A DNA stretch of 64,000 nucleotides from contig NZ_CP098361.1 in assembly GCF_030388245.1 (NCBI RefSeq), positions 991,001 to 1,055,000 on the forward strand, in the 5' to 3' direction. Of this stretch, positions 9,739 through 19,496 are shown piece by piece. Source of the DNA: Paracoccus sp. TOH. GTDB lineage: Bacteria; Pseudomonadota; Alphaproteobacteria; Rhodobacterales; Rhodobacteraceae. The notes beneath the pieces were generated by a model. That model did not search any database. It had not been told where the DNA came from and worked only from the letters and a program-made list of their open reading frames with translations. How positions within the stretch are numbered: the stretch's first letter is position 1; each line of letters opens with the position of its first letter. The position numbers were made by a program, and so were the translations under genes.

Positions 9739-10509
9739 ATGAGCTTTCAGACCATCGAATTCACCCATCGGGACGGCATCGCGCGGTTGGCGCTGAACCG
9801 ACCCGACACGGTCAATGCGCTCAACCGCACCATGCGGGCCGAGATCGTGGCCGCGATGATGAACCTGCCGCAGGACACCCGCTGCGTGGTGCTGACCGGG
9901 AACGGCCGCGGGTTCTGCTCGGGCCAGGACCTGACCGACGCCACCGCCGGCTTCGACGTCGAGGAGATCCTGCGCGAGGAATACGAGCCGATGCTGGCCG
10001 CCATCTCGGACGCGCCGGTGCCGGTGATCGCGGCGGTGAACGGCATCGCCGCCGGGGCGGGGGCCAATCTGGCGCTGGCCGCCGATGTGGTCGTCGCCAC
10101 CGAAAGCGCCAGTTTCGTGCAGGCCTTCAGCCGCATCGGGTTGATCCCGGATGCCGGTGGCACCTTCATCGTGCCGCGTTCGGTGGGCGTGCCGCGCGCC
10201 ATGGGGATGATGCTGTTCGCCGACCGTATCCCGGCGGCCCGGGCGGCGGAATGGGGGTTGATCTGGGAATCGGTGCCGGACGCGGAATTCGCGGCCGTGG
10301 TGGCGGCGCGGGCGAAAACCCTGGCCGAGGGGCCGACGGCGGCGTTCCTGGCGATTCGCCAGGCGCTGCGCGCATCGGGCGGCAACGACATGACGGCGCA
10401 ACTGCGGCTCGAGGCGCGGCTGCAGGGCCAGATGGCGCGGACCGAGGACTTCGCTGAGGGCGTCGCCGCCTTCCTGCAGAAGCGCGCGGCCCGGTTCAAG
10501 GGGCGCTGA
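9739..10509 (+). CDS. Enoyl-CoA hydratase/isomerase family protein (PaaG-like)
   Basis: 256 residues, crotonase fold, cytoplasmic. The oxyanion-hole motif GRGFCSGQDL (about 57-66) and the second motif IGLIPDAGGT resemble PaaG, the epoxyphenylacetyl-CoA isomerase, more than FadB-type hydratases; a general enoyl-CoA hydratase remains possible. The start MSFQTIEF follows GGGGGGCAGG. It is 67 bp after ccmH and may be read through from the ccm genes, but no functional link is apparent. Confidence 0.8.
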   Translation: MSFQTIEFTHRDGIARLALNRPDTVNALNRTMRAEIVAAMMNLPQDTRCVVLTGNGRGFCSGQDLTDATAGFDVEEILREEYEPMLAAISDAPVPVIAAVNGIAAGAGANLALAADVVVATESASFVQAFSRIGLIPDAGGTFIVPRSVGVPRAMGMMLFADRIPAARAAEWGLIWESVPDAEFAAVVAARAKTLAEGPTAAFLAIRQALRASGGNDMTAQLRLEARLQGQMARTEDFAEGVAAFLQKRAARFKGR

Positions 10510-10543
10510 CCGGCACCAAACGATGCGGCCCTTTGATGCGGTT

Positions 10544-11266
10544 TCAGCCGATGCGGCGGAAGCGCGGCGCCGACTGGCTGTTGTCGAAGAAGGGCACCGA
10601 GGCCGGCGGCAGCAGCGGGCCGTTGCCGGCCTGGGCGACCAGGCTGGCCAGTTCGGCCAGCACCACCTCGGTGATGAAGGGCAGGTCCAGCGCCCGCGCC
10701 TCGGGCAAGGGCACCCAATGCAGGTGCGAAAGCTCGTCGCAGGCGGCGCCGAAATCGTTGCGGTCGCCATGCAGGCGTTCGGCATCGAGCAACAGGAAAC
10801 GCGCGTCGAAGCGGCGCGGCCGGCCGGGTGGGGTGATTGCCCGGAACAGGAAGATCAGCGTCGAGGGATCGGGGGCGAGGCCGGCGCCGGCGTAATGGTC
10901 CCAGCCCTGGGGGGCGGGGCCGGGATGGCCGGTCAGCAGGCCGGTCTCCTCGGCCAGTTCGCGCAGTGCGGCGGCGGCCAGCGCATCGGGGGTGACGGTC
11001 GTGCCGGGCAGCGGATCGACCGCCAACCGGGCCGCCGTCTCGGCCGAAAGCGCGCCGCCCAGCCGCGCGCTGGCATCGGCGGCATCCACGGCGCCGCCGG
11101 GAAAGACGTATTTCGACGGCATGAACACCGCCGAGGCGCCGCGCTGGCCCATCAGCACCGAAGGGCCACCGGGGGCGCTGCGGTCCAGCACCAGGACGGT
11201 GGCCGCATCGCGGACCGGCATCTCGGCCGGCTTGCTTTCGTGCAGGGCCGCGGCCGCGCCGCTCAC
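10544..11266 (-). CDS. NUDIX hydrolase
   Basis: 240 residues. Predicted cytoplasmic hydrolase of a nucleoside-diphosphate-linked substrate. The Nudix box is split by a long insert: VFPGGAVD near the start of the domain, and the metal-binding RELAEETG later, an arrangement seen in NUDT19-like proteins. The start is a GTG overlapping the DUF983 stop as GTGA, which indicates coupling. An open frame continues 20 codons upstream but runs into the neighbour. Convergent with the enoyl-CoA hydratase. Substrate unknown. Confidence 0.85.
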   Translation of the reverse strand: MSGAAAALHESKPAEMPVRDAATVLVLDRSAPGGPSVLMGQRGASAVFMPSKYVFPGGAVDAADASARLGGALSAETAARLAVDPLPGTTVTPDALAAAALRELAEETGLLTGHPGPAPQGWDHYAGAGLAPDPSTLIFLFRAITPPGRPRRFDARFLLLDAERLHGDRNDFGAACDELSHLHWVPLPEARALDLPFITEVVLAELASLVAQAGNGPLLPPASVPFFDNSQSAPRFRRIG

Positions 11267-11682
11267 GAGGCGCGGGCCTCGGCCGGGGCCGGCTGCTGGC
11301 CGAAGCCATGCATCCGCCGCGCCCATTGGAAGCCGATGAAGCCGCCCTTGATCAGCGGCAGCAGCAGCAGCGACAGGATCACCGCGCCCAGGCTGAAGCC
11401 GATCAGCATCGCCATGGCCGAGGGGCGATACATCATGTAGATCGCCAGCAGCAGCGGCGCCCCCAGATGCGAAACCAGCAGGATGGTCAGATAGGCCGGC
11501 CCGTCATCGGCGCGCTGGTGGTGCAGCGCCTCGCCGCAATGGGCGCAGGACGGGTTCACGGTCAGGTAACCCTTGAACAGCCGGCCATGGCCGCAGGCCG
11601 GACAGCGCCCGACCGCCGTGCGCAGCATGGCTTGCTTGATCGGTCGTTCGGCTTCGGTCGCGGGGGAAGAGGCGTGGGACAT
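11263..11682 (-). CDS. DUF983 family membrane protein with zinc-ribbon motif
   Basis: 139 residues. Two CxxC pairs (CPACGHG and CAHCGE, about residues 27-52) make a zinc ribbon, then two transmembrane helices (about 61-80 and 90-112) and a short tail. DUF983 proteins are widespread in alphaproteobacteria with no settled function. Start at MSHASSP, 10 codons inside the longest open frame. It is coupled to the NUDIX gene by a GTGA overlap. Confidence 0.85.
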   Translation of the reverse strand: MSHASSPATEAERPIKQAMLRTAVGRCPACGHGRLFKGYLTVNPSCAHCGEALHHQRADDGPAYLTILLVSHLGAPLLLAIYMMYRPSAMAMLIGFSLGAVILSLLLLPLIKGGFIGFQWARRMHGFGQQPAPAEARAS

Positions 11683-11815
11683 TCGCGCGTTCCTTTCCTT
11701 TCCTGTTCCCATCCTATCTAGGGCATGGCCGCCTTGAAGAAAAGCGCGGCTTCGGTCGGAAGCGACAAAGCGTCGCAGGCCGGAACGCGGGGCCGGCCCG
11801 GCACCGGCTTGGGCA

Positions 11816-13219
11816 TCAGGCGTGGGCCATCTGCGGCGCGACGACGATGCGGTTGCGGCCCGAGGATTTCGCGTTCAGCAGCGCGCGGTCGGCGCAGGCC
11901 AGCAGGGTTTCCGGCTCGGCCGGCCATCCGCAGCCGGGGCCGGCCTGTCCGACCGCCACACCGACCGAGACGGTGACGCCCAGCGCGGCGCTGTCGCAGC
12001 CGGGCGGCAGGCAGACCGGCTCGGCCATCACCGCCTGGCGCAGCGCCTCGGCCACGCGGCGGGCGCTGCGGGCCGGGCAGTCGGGCAGCGCCACCAGGAA
12101 TTCCTCGCCGCCGATGCGGGCCAGCAGCGCATCCGCGGGCAGGGCCGAGGCGAGGCGGGTCGCCACCTCGCCCAGCACCGCATCGCCGGCGGGATGGCCG
12201 TAGACGTCGTTCACCTGCTTGAAGCGGTCGATGTCCAGCAGCATCACCGCAAAGTCGCGGCCCGCCTCCTGCGCCTCGGCCGCCAGCTCGGCCAGGCGGG
12301 GCAGGGCATAGCGGCGATTGTGCAGCCCGGTCAGCGGGTCGGTCATCGCCCAGCGCATGTTGCGCCGGGTCTCGTGCCGGCGACGGTCGGCCTCGCGCTT
12401 GCGCGCGAGCTGCGCTTCCAGCCGCATCGCCGCCTCGGGCGCCGTCCCGGGGCTGGCCAGGCTCCAGGCCAGCACGTCGCCCGCGCCGAGATCCAGCGCC
12501 ACCGGCGCCATCTCGGCCCGCTCGGGGCGCAGGGCGACGACGAAGGCGGCATCGCGCGAATGCGGGCGCGAGCGCAGTTCCGAAAGCAGCCGCAGCCCGT
12601 CGCCCGGCTGCTGCACATCCGCCGCGATCAGGTAGAGATCGGCCACCCGATCCGAGGCCGCCTCGGCCAGCGCGCGCTCGGGCTCGGCGATGGCGATGGC
12701 GAAGCCGACCCGGCCCTGCAGGGCATGGCGCCAGCCCAGCGCCGTGGCCGGGCTGTCGGCGACGAAGACGGCGCGCGGCCGGTCGTCATGGGCAAAGCCC
12801 GCCGCCGCTTCGGCCAGGCCGGACACCGGGGCTTCCAGCGCCCCGGTCTCTGCCCCCGGCTCGTGCCGCATCAGCCCGCGGATGCGGGCCAGCAGGGTGA
12901 GGTCGGCGTCGTTCGGCTCGATCAGGCCCGAGGCGCCGGCGCTCAGCGCCGCGACCCGGTCCTCGCCCCGCGCCTGGACCAGCACCGGCGTTTCGGCCCC
13001 CTGCGGCAGGGCGCGCAGCGCCGCGCAAAGCGCCGGCCCGTCCATGTCGGGCAGGTTGGCGCCGATCAGCACGATGCGGGGATGGATCAGCCGCGCCATG
13101 CGCAGCGCGTCCTGGCCCGAGGCGGCGGTCGCCACCTCGTGGCAGGCCGAGGCCAGCCGCACCTTCATGGTGATGCGGTTCGTCGGCACGCCGTCAACGA
13201 CCAGAATCCGCCCCGCCAT
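11816..13219 (-). CDS. pleD: PleD-like diguanylate cyclase with two degenerate receiver domains
   Basis: 467 residues: receiver 1 (about 1-125), receiver-like domain 2 (about 150-270) and GGDEF domain (about 300-460) with GGEEF at 370-374 in ARIGGEEF, so c-di-GMP synthesis is predicted. Receiver 1 is unusual: the acidic pair reads VVDG and the phosphoacceptor position in VLIGANLPDMDG is Gly instead of Asp, so classical phosphorylation looks impossible. The feedback I-site RxxD that precedes GGEEF in PleD is also absent (ALPADALLARIGGEEF). Start MAGRILVVDG. A degenerate CtrA-like half site (TTAA-N7-TTTC, 13273-13287) is in the promoter gap shared with the divergent DUF3572 gene. Confidence 0.85.
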   Translation of the reverse strand: MAGRILVVDGVPTNRITMKVRLASACHEVATAASGQDALRMARLIHPRIVLIGANLPDMDGPALCAALRALPQGAETPVLVQARGEDRVAALSAGASGLIEPNDADLTLLARIRGLMRHEPGAETGALEAPVSGLAEAAAGFAHDDRPRAVFVADSPATALGWRHALQGRVGFAIAIAEPERALAEAASDRVADLYLIAADVQQPGDGLRLLSELRSRPHSRDAAFVVALRPERAEMAPVALDLGAGDVLAWSLASPGTAPEAAMRLEAQLARKREADRRRHETRRNMRWAMTDPLTGLHNRRYALPRLAELAAEAQEAGRDFAVMLLDIDRFKQVNDVYGHPAGDAVLGEVATRLASALPADALLARIGGEEFLVALPDCPARSARRVAEALRQAVMAEPVCLPPGCDSAALGVTVSVGVAVGQAGPGCGWPAEPETLLACADRALLNAKSSGRNRIVVAPQMAHA

Positions 13220-13333
13220 GCTTGCGCCCGCTTTACACCTGCTGCCCTGGCCCGCATCTTGCGCAGGAATGGTTAACAAATCCTTTCCGGCGCTGCAGAA
13301 ATCGCTGCCGGCCTTCACGAAAGCGAGAGCGGA

Positions 13334-13603
13334 ATGACACCGAGAGAAGCGCGCGACATCGCGGATTCGGGCTTTGCCCATATCGCGGCCGAGCCCGACC
13401 TGGTGGCGGCGCTGCTGGCGCAGTCGGGCAGCGACGTGGCCGGGTTGCGCGCCATGGCGGTGCGGCCGGAATTCGCCCTTTTCGTGCTGGACTTCCTGCT
13501 GGAGCAGGACCAGCGCGTGCTGGATTTCGTCCAGGCTGCGGGGTTGCGCCCCGAGCGGGTGCAGATGGCCCGCGCGGTGCTGGGCGGCGGCGATCCGTGG
13601 TAG
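13334..13603 (+). CDS. DUF3572 family protein
   Basis: 89 residues, acidic, all-helical by eye, no signal or membrane segment. It resembles the DUF3572 family found beside pleD in many alphaproteobacteria, and it is divergent from pleD here with a 114-bp shared promoter region. Function unknown. Confidence 0.75.
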   Translation: MTPREARDIADSGFAHIAAEPDLVAALLAQSGSDVAGLRAMAVRPEFALFVLDFLLEQDQRVLDFVQAAGLRPERVQMARAVLGGGDPW

Positions 13604-13723
13604 CGCGCCGGGTCCGGGATCGGCGGGATGGCTCCTATCGGTAAAGCTGCGCATTGCGGGCGCCGCGCCGATGCATGCCAATGGCGCACCGGCAAGCCGC
13701 CGGCCGATTTTCAGGAGATCCTT

Positions 13724-14101
13724 ATGAGACGCATTCTTGTCCCGACCCTGACGCTGGCGCTGCTTGGCGGCGCGGCGCTGGCGCAGACCGCGCCGAACCC
13801 CGACATGGCGGTCGCGGCGGCGAAGAACCAGCTGGGCGTGCTGGAATATTGCCAGGCCGAGGGGCATATCGACGGCAAGGCGGCCGAGACCCAGGGCAAG
13901 ATCATGGCCATGCTGCCGGCCGCCCAGGACGCCGCAGCGGTCGAGGCCGCCTATGAGAAGGGCAAGACCGGCACGGTCAGCGCCATGGGCGTCGAGCAAT
14001 CGCTGGCCGACGCAGCCAAGGCGCAGGGCGCCGAGGTGGCCGCGCTCTGCACCCAGATCGCCGCGGCGGTCGAGCAGGCTGCGGCGCAGCTGCCCCAGTA
14101 A
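13724..14101 (+). CDS. Small secreted protein (annotated in relatives as pore-forming ESAT-6 family)
   Basis: 125 residues. A signal peptide (MRRILVPTLTLALLGGAALA, cleavage near residue 20) is followed by an alanine-rich helical domain containing two cysteines (EYCQAEGH and AALCTQI) that could pair. Similar Rhodobacterales proteins carry the name pore-forming ESAT-6 family protein, a family label with little experimental support. AGGAGA precedes the ATG. A strong terminator follows 30 bp downstream, so it is monocistronic. Confidence 0.6.
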   Translation: MRRILVPTLTLALLGGAALAQTAPNPDMAVAAAKNQLGVLEYCQAEGHIDGKAAETQGKIMAMLPAAQDAAAVEAAYEKGKTGTVSAMGVEQSLADAAKAQGAEVAALCTQIAAAVEQAAAQLPQ

Positions 14102-14131
14102 CGCCCCCTTCAACGCTCCGCTTGGCGGACG

Positions 14132-14160
14132 GCGCCCCCGACCTTTGCGGGGGCGCTTTT
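14132..14160 (+). terminator. Intrinsic terminator after the small secreted protein
   Basis: GCGCCCCC (14132-14139) pairs with GGGGGCGC (14149-14156) across a 9-nt loop and is followed by TTTT. The other strand has no T-run, so it serves the forward gene only. Confidence 0.8.
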
Positions 14161-14168
14161 CATGCCGG

Positions 14169-15530
14169 TCAGGCGACCTCGGCGAAGACCTTGTCGAGTG
14201 CCTGTTCCAGCTTTCCGAACATCTCGTCCATCTGCGCCTCGGTCAGGATGAAGGGCGGGCACAGCACCACCGATTGGCCCAGAGGCCGGCAGATCAACCC
14301 CAGGTCGGTGCAGGTGTTGGCGATGCGCTCGCTGACCGACAGCTTCGCGTCGAAGGGGGTCTTGGTGGGCTTGTCCCGGACCGCCTCCAGCGCCCACATG
14401 AAGCCGACGCCGCGATACTCGCCGATATTCGGCTTTTCGGCCAGGCGGCGCAGGTTCTCCTCGAAACGCGGGGCGAGGCGGTTGACGTTCTCGGCCAGCC
14501 CCTCGTTCATCACCACGTCGATGGCCTTCAGCGCGATGGCGCAGCCGACCGGATGGCCCGAGGCGGTGAAGCCGTGCGGGAATTCCTCGATGGCCTCGAC
14601 GGCGGCTTCGACGCGGCCGGCCAGGTCGGGGCCAAGGATCACCGCGCCCATCGGGAAGAAGCCCGCCGTCAGGTTCTTCGAGGAAATGATCGCATCGGGG
14701 ATGAAGTCATAGGTCTCGCAGCCCCAGGTCTGGCCGGTGCGTCCGAAGCCGCAGATCACCTCGTCCGAGATCAGCGGGATGCCGTGTTTTCTCAGGATCG
14801 GCTGGATGGCCTGGAAATAGCCGCGCGCCGGGGGAATGACGCCGCCGGCGCCCATCACCGGCTCGGCGAAGAAGCCGGCGATGGTGTCGGCGCCCTCGCG
14901 GGCGATGGTGTCCTCGAGCTCGCGCGCCAGGCGGGCGACGAACTGCGCTTCGGTCTCGCCCGCTTCGCCAAAGCGCCAGTAATGCGGGCAGGTCAGGTGG
15001 ATGAAACCGGGCAGCGGCAGGCCGAACACCTCGTTATAGGGCTTGCCCGTCATGCTGGCCGAGACGGCGGTGACGCCGTGATAGGCGTTCCAGCGCGTCA
15101 GGATCTTGCGGCGCTGCGGCTTGCCTTCGGCCCGGTGCAGGAACCACAGCATCTTGACCATGGTGTCGTTCGCCTCGGAGCCGGAATTGGTGTAGAACAC
15201 CTTGCCCGAGGCGAAGGGCGAGACCTCGACCAGCTTTTCCGACAGCATCACCGTCTGGTCGGACATGCGGCCGAAAAAAGCATGATAGCCGGGGAAACGC
15301 TCGTACTGCGCCTTGGCGGCCTCGATCAGCCCGCGATGGTCGAAGCCCGCCACCATGTTCCACAGGCCGGAATTGGCGTCCAGGTAGCGCCTGCCATGCA
15401 CGTCGAAGACATAGGGCCCCTCGCCATGCGTCACCACGACCGTGCCCCGCTGGTGCACCGAGGGCATGTCGGTAAAGCCGTAGAGCGAATATTCCTCGGC
15501 CCGGGCTTCCCAGCTTTGCGGTTGGTTCAT
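14169..15530 (-). CDS. Class III PLP-dependent aminotransferase
   Basis: 453 residues. Fold-type I omega-aminotransferase. Cofactor-binding features are visible: SGSEANDTMVKML, the Asp of ISDEVICGFGRTG, and the PLP lysine K285 in IISSKNLTAGFFPMG. The N-terminus SLYGFTDMPSVHQRG differs from well-known beta-alanine:pyruvate and taurine:pyruvate enzymes, so the amine donor cannot be assigned. The start MNQPQSWE follows GGAGGC; two earlier in-frame ATGs are less likely. It stands alone between convergent and divergent neighbours. Confidence 0.85.
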   Translation of the reverse strand: MNQPQSWEARAEEYSLYGFTDMPSVHQRGTVVVTHGEGPYVFDVHGRRYLDANSGLWNMVAGFDHRGLIEAAKAQYERFPGYHAFFGRMSDQTVMLSEKLVEVSPFASGKVFYTNSGSEANDTMVKMLWFLHRAEGKPQRRKILTRWNAYHGVTAVSASMTGKPYNEVFGLPLPGFIHLTCPHYWRFGEAGETEAQFVARLARELEDTIAREGADTIAGFFAEPVMGAGGVIPPARGYFQAIQPILRKHGIPLISDEVICGFGRTGQTWGCETYDFIPDAIISSKNLTAGFFPMGAVILGPDLAGRVEAAVEAIEEFPHGFTASGHPVGCAIALKAIDVVMNEGLAENVNRLAPRFEENLRRLAEKPNIGEYRGVGFMWALEAVRDKPTKTPFDAKLSVSERIANTCTDLGLICRPLGQSVVLCPPFILTEAQMDEMFGKLEQALDKVFAEVA

Positions 15531-15693
15531 TGCCGCCTCCATGATCATCCTTGCGGTCGAGGCTAGCCGGCCACCCCGGCCCGTTCAATGGGGCCCCGCG
15601 CCGCGGGGGAAGGGGTCCAGACCTTCCGCCCGGTTGCCGCATCCGGGGACGGGGCGCAATATGGTCGGGACGAACCCCGCCAAGGAGGATGCC

Positions 15694-16161
15694 ATGCGCA
15701 AGCCGCTTCTGGCCCTGTCGCTGCTTTCGCTGCTTTCGCTGCTTGCGCCGCTGCCGACGCTGGCCGAGGGGCTGATGATCGCGCCGGTGAAATTGCTCGA
15801 CACCTCGCACGAGGCCCGGGACCAAAGCGCGGATCACGACCGCCGGCAGGCGCTGCTGGCCTCGGTGCTGGCCGAGGAGATGGCGGGCACGCCGGTCGCC
15901 CCCGGCGAGGTGGCCGCGGCATGCCCGCGCGAGACCGCGGATTGCCTGGTCACGCTGCTGCGCGACCAGGGCGGCGATCGCGGGCTGTTCGTGGTGGTGC
16001 AGAAATCCAGCACGCTGATCCTGCAGATCTTCGCCTCGCTGGTGGACCTGAAGGACGAGAGGCTGATCCTGCACAAGGAACTGAACTTCCGCGGCGACAA
16101 TGATGAGGCGTGGCGCCGCGCCGGCCGGTTCCTGGCGCGTCAGCTGCGCGAGGCGGGCTAA
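15694..16161 (+). CDS. Secreted DUF2380/DUF3280-like protein
   Basis: 155 residues. A signal peptide (about 1-25, cleavage after LPTLA) precedes a domain ending in [22 protein letters not shown]. The central [22 protein letters not shown] resembles the DUF2380/DUF3280 families of predicted periplasmic proteins; exact family naming is uncertain. Two cysteines ([10 protein letters not shown]) may form a disulfide. AAGGAGG lies 6 bp before the ATG. It overlaps the convergent TfoX-domain gene by 4 bp. Confidence 0.6.
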   Translation: MRKPLLALSLLSLLSLLAPLPTLAEGLMIAPVKLLDTSHEARDQSADHDRRQALLASVLAEEMAGTPVAPGEVAAACPRETADCLVTLLRDQGGDRGLFVVVQKSSTLILQIFASLVDLKDERLILHKELNFRGDNDEAWRRAGRFLARQLREAG

Positions 16162-16487
16162 GGCTGAGGCGCAACCAGGCCGATCTCGCGCAGGGCGGCC
16201 TCGATGGCGGCGGGGCCGGTGCGGCGCATCTCGGCCAGCAGCGCGTCGAAATCCCGGCGCAGCCGGGCCTTTTCCTCGCCCCGGCAATCGTTCCAGGGCC
16301 GGCCCTGCAGCGCCATGTGCAAGACGTAATAGCCGATGAAATGCGGTCGTTCCCCGGCCAGCAACAGGGCGCGATAGGCCGCGTGCGCGCCCATGGCCCG
16401 CAGCGCCCGCGCATCCGCGACCCCGGCCGCGACCAGCGCCCGGGCGGTGGCGGGGCCGATATTCGGCAGTTCGGTCAGGTCGGTCAT
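16158..16487 (-). CDS. TfoX C-terminal domain protein
   Basis: 109 residues. It consists of the helix-hairpin-helix-like TfoX/Sxy C-terminal domain ([20 protein letters not shown]) plus about 50 extra residues; the N-terminal TfoX domain of competence regulators is absent. Stand-alone versions are common and may bind DNA, but a role in competence is not shown. Start MTDLTELP, 7 codons inside the open frame. Divergent from miaB with a 69-bp gap. Confidence 0.75.
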   Translation of the reverse strand: MTDLTELPNIGPATARALVAAGVADARALRAMGAHAAYRALLLAGERPHFIGYYVLHMALQGRPWNDCRGEEKARLRRDFDALLAEMRRTGPAAIEAALREIGLVAPQP

Positions 16488-16556
16488 TCCTTGCGCCCCG
16501 CTTTCCAAAGCCCCTGTCTTGCTGTATCAGCGCCGCAACTCCAAGGACAGCACGGC

Positions 16557-17888
16557 ATGACGGACCAAGCCAATACCCCGGCGGCGAAGAAGCTTTTCAT
16601 CAAGACCTATGGCTGCCAGATGAACGTCTATGACAGCCAGCGCATGGCCGAGGCCATGGGCGCCGAGGGCTATGTCCTGACCGAGAACCAGGCCGAGGCG
16701 GACATGGTGCTGCTGAACACCTGCCATATTCGCGAAAAGGCCGCCGAGAAGCTGTATTCCGACCTCGGCCGGCTGAAGCCCTTGAAGGCCGAGCGGCCGG
16801 ACCTGAAGATCGGCGTCGCCGGCTGCGTGGCCCAGGCCGAGGGCGCCGAGATCCAGCGCCGCATGCCCATCGTTGATCTGGTGGTCGGCCCGCAGGCTTA
16901 TCACCGCCTGCCGGCCATGGCCCGCGCCGGGCGCGGCGTCGATACCGAATTCCCGGCCGAGGACAAGTTCGAGCACCTGCCGAAACCCGCCGCCACTCGC
17001 CGCGCCCCCGCCGCCTTCCTGACCGTGCAGGAGGGCTGCGACAAGTTCTGCGCCTTCTGCGTGGTGCCCTATACGCGCGGGGCCGAAGTCTCGCGCCCGG
17101 TGTCGCGCATCCTCTCCGAGGCGCGCGATCTCGTCGCCCGCGGCGTGCGCGAGATCACGCTGCTGGGCCAGAACGTCAATGGCTGGCACGGCGAGGGGCC
17201 CGAAGGGGCCGAATGGGGCTTCGGCCGGCTGATCCGGGCGATTGCGGAAATCGACGGGCTGGACCGCATCCGCTATACCACCAGCCACCCGAACGACATG
17301 TCGGGCGACCTGATCGCGGCGCATCGCGACGAGCCGAAGCTGATGCCCTATCTGCACCTGCCGGTGCAGTCGGGCAGCGACCGCATCCTCAAGGCGATGA
17401 ACCGCAAGCATACGGTGGACCAGTATCTGCGGCTGATCGACCGCATCCGCGAGGCGCGGCCCGACATCATGCTGACCAGCGATTTCATCGTCGGCTTCCC
17501 CGGCGAGACCGAGCAGGACCACCGCGACACCTTGTCGCTGGTGCGGGCGGTGAATTTCGGCACCGCCTTCAGCTTCAAGTATTCGCCGCGCCCCGGCACC
17601 CCGGCCTATGAGCGGCCCGAGATCGACGGCGACACCGCCGATGCCCGCCTGCACGAGCTGCAGGCGCTGCTGACCAGCCAGCAGAAGGCGGCGCAGCAGG
17701 GCATGGTCGGGCGCGAGCTGGGCGTGCTGTTTGAGAAGCCCGGCCGGCTGCCCGGCCAGATGGTGGGCAAGTCGGACTATCTGCACGCGGTCTTCGTCGA
17801 GGCGCCGCAGGCCGCGGTCGGCGATCTGGTCCGGGTGCGCATCACCCACAGCGCCCCGAATTCGCTGGCGGGCGAGCTGGTGGCCTGA
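16557..17888 (+). CDS. miaB: tRNA-2-methylthio-N6-isopentenyladenosine synthase MiaB
   Basis: 443 residues. Radical-SAM methylthiotransferase that modifies i6A37 of tRNAs to ms2i6A. The N-terminal UPF0004 domain carries three cluster-binding cysteines ([23 protein letters not shown]), the radical SAM motif C161-x3-C165-x2-C168 is in [17 protein letters not shown], and a C-terminal TRAM domain follows. Its substrate-generating partner miaA is also in this window. AAGGAC lies 9 bp upstream of the ATG. Confidence 0.97.
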   Translation: MTDQANTPAAKKLFIKTYGCQMNVYDSQRMAEAMGAEGYVLTENQAEADMVLLNTCHIREKAAEKLYSDLGRLKPLKAERPDLKIGVAGCVAQAEGAEIQRRMPIVDLVVGPQAYHRLPAMARAGRGVDTEFPAEDKFEHLPKPAATRRAPAAFLTVQEGCDKFCAFCVVPYTRGAEVSRPVSRILSEARDLVARGVREITLLGQNVNGWHGEGPEGAEWGFGRLIRAIAEIDGLDRIRYTTSHPNDMSGDLIAAHRDEPKLMPYLHLPVQSGSDRILKAMNRKHTVDQYLRLIDRIREARPDIMLTSDFIVGFPGETEQDHRDTLSLVRAVNFGTAFSFKYSPRPGTPAYERPEIDGDTADARLHELQALLTSQQKAAQQGMVGRELGVLFEKPGRLPGQMVGKSDYLHAVFVEAPQAAVGDLVRVRITHSAPNSLAGELVA

Positions 17889-17928
17889 CCCCCCGCCCCA
17901 AGGGGCGGTTGCGGGGATGGGCCGGGGG

Positions 17929-18321
17929 CTATTTCGCGCCCAGCCGCTCCAGTTCCGGGAACTCGTGCCAGGGCACGTCGCTGCGGTTGCAGATCGGATG
18001 ATCCAGCGTCCCGCCGGCCGGCTTGCCGTCGCGCAGCGGGATGCCGATATTGTGCACGCCGGTATAGATGCCCGAGACGTTCTTGCTGTCCGCCCGGACG
18101 CAGACCCCTTGCACGCCGTCGCCGAAGCTCGCCACGTTCGAGATCTCGGCATTGCGGATCGAGGCCGGGTCATAGGCCAGCCGGGCGGCGCCAGCGGCCA
18201 GTTCGGCCCGCAGCGCCGCGCTGGGCGGGGTCGAGCGGGCGATGATTTCGCCGTATTCGTCGCGGACGCCGCAGGCGGCCAGCAGCAAGAGGCTGCCCGC
18301 AAAGATCAAGCCGAGTTTCAT
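17929..18321 (-). CDS. Predicted lipoprotein of unknown function
   Basis: 130 residues. A type II signal with lipobox LLAAC (lipidated Cys at residue 17) predicts membrane anchoring in the periplasm. The mature part has two cysteines (GVCVRADSK and HPICNRSD) and ends [15 protein letters not shown] do not recognise the family. Convergent with miaB (40 bp) and divergent from alr. Confidence 0.7.
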   Translation of the reverse strand: MKLGLIFAGSLLLLAACGVRDEYGEIIARSTPPSAALRAELAAGAARLAYDPASIRNAEISNVASFGDGVQGVCVRADSKNVSGIYTGVHNIGIPLRDGKPAGGTLDHPICNRSDVPWHEFPELERLGAK

Positions 18322-18476
18322 GTCATGCCCCTTGGTCGAATGCCGTCTTTGGTAGCGAGGCTAACGGTGCCGCACCGCGAAGGAAAGACCAAGCTTTCCG
18401 GCCGGCGCGCGGCCCTGGGGCAGATTCTTCGCCCCGGCATCTTGACGACGGGATGGGCAGGGGCCATGCCGCTGGC

Positions 18477-19496
18477 ATGGGACTCGTCATCGATATTCCG
18501 GCCATCGCGGCCAATTGGAAGGCGCTTGCGGCCAGGGCCCCCGGCGCGCGGGCGGCGGCGGTCGTCAAGGCCGATGCCTATGGTCTGGGCGCGGCGCGCG
18601 TCGCGCCCGCGCTCTACGAGGCGGGGGCGCGGGATTTCTTCGTCGCCCTGGCGGCCGAGGGGCGGGCGATCCGGCCGCTGCTGCCCGAGGACGCGCGCGT
18701 CTTCGTGCTGTCGGGCCATATGGAGGGCGAGGATCTGGCCGGGCTGATTCCGCTGCTGAACAGTCCCGAGCAATTCTTCCGCGACCGGGCGCTGCGGCCG
18801 CGCGGGCCGTTCGGCATCCAGCTTGACAGCGGCATGAACCGGCTGGGCTTCGAGCCCGGCGAATGGGCCGCCGTGCGGGCCGAGGCGCTGGCCGCCGGGC
18901 CGCAGCTGGTCATGTCGCATCTGGCCTGCGCCGACGAGCCGGACCATCCGGCCAATGCCCAGCAGCTTGCCGCCTTCCGGGCGATGACCGAGGGCGTGAC
19001 CGCGCCGCGCTCGCTGGCGGCGACCGGCGGCATCCTGCTGGGGCCGGATTATCATTTCGATCTGGTGCGCCCCGGCATCGGCCTTTACGGCGGCGAGCCC
19101 TTCGCCGAGGCCCGGCCGGTGGTGACGCTGTCGCTGCCGGTGATCCAGACGCGCGAGGTGAAGCCCGGCGAATCCGTGGGCTACGGCTACAGCTGGACCG
19201 CCGGGCGTCCGGCCCGCGTCGCCACCGTGGCGGCGGGCTATGCCGACGGTCTGGCGCGGGCGCTGGCGCGCGAGGGCCGGCTGCGCCTCTGGGCGGGCGG
19301 ACGGGCCTGCCCGGTGATCGGCCGCATCTCGATGGACCTGATCACCGTGGATGTGACCGATCTGCCCGACGTTCCCCCGGCGCTGGAGATCCTGAACGCC
19401 CGGCAGGGGGTCGACGACCTGGCGGCGCTGGCCGGCACCATCGGCTACGAGATCCTGACCTTGCTGGGCCGGCGCTACGAGCGTCGCTGGCTGTGA
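18477..19496 (+). CDS. alr: Alanine racemase
   Basis: 339 residues. PLP-dependent, makes D-alanine for peptidoglycan. The PLP lysine is K31 in [13 protein letters not shown]; the opposite-face catalytic Tyr is in SVGYGYSW, and RPGIGLYGG and [15 protein letters not shown] are standard motifs. It is shorter than the E. coli enzyme but within range for alphaproteobacteria. [10 protein letters not shown] was taken as start; an in-frame ATG 8 codons upstream is possible. Its stop overlaps the permease start as GTGA. Confidence 0.93.
   Translation: MGLVIDIPAIAANWKALAARAPGARAAAVVKADAYGLGAARVAPALYEAGARDFFVALAAEGRAIRPLLPEDARVFVLSGHMEGEDLAGLIPLLNSPEQFFRDRALRPRGPFGIQLDSGMNRLGFEPGEWAAVRAEALAAGPQLVMSHLACADEPDHPANAQQLAAFRAMTEGVTAPRSLAATGGILLGPDYHFDLVRPGIGLYGGEPFAEARPVVTLSLPVIQTREVKPGESVGYGYSWTAGRPARVATVAAGYADGLARALAREGRLRLWAGGRACPVIGRISMDLITVDVTDLPDVPPALEILNARQGVDDLAALAGTIGYEILTLLGRRYERRWL

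Noticed and set aside
13273..13287. CtrA full site in the pleD/DUF3572 promoter region
   Set aside because: TTAA-N7-TTTC matches only the first half; noted with pleD but too degenerate to list as a site.
17885..17915. Hairpin CCGCCCC/GGGGCGG after miaB as a terminator
   Set aside because: The loop would be only two bases and no T-run follows on either strand; too weak to annotate.
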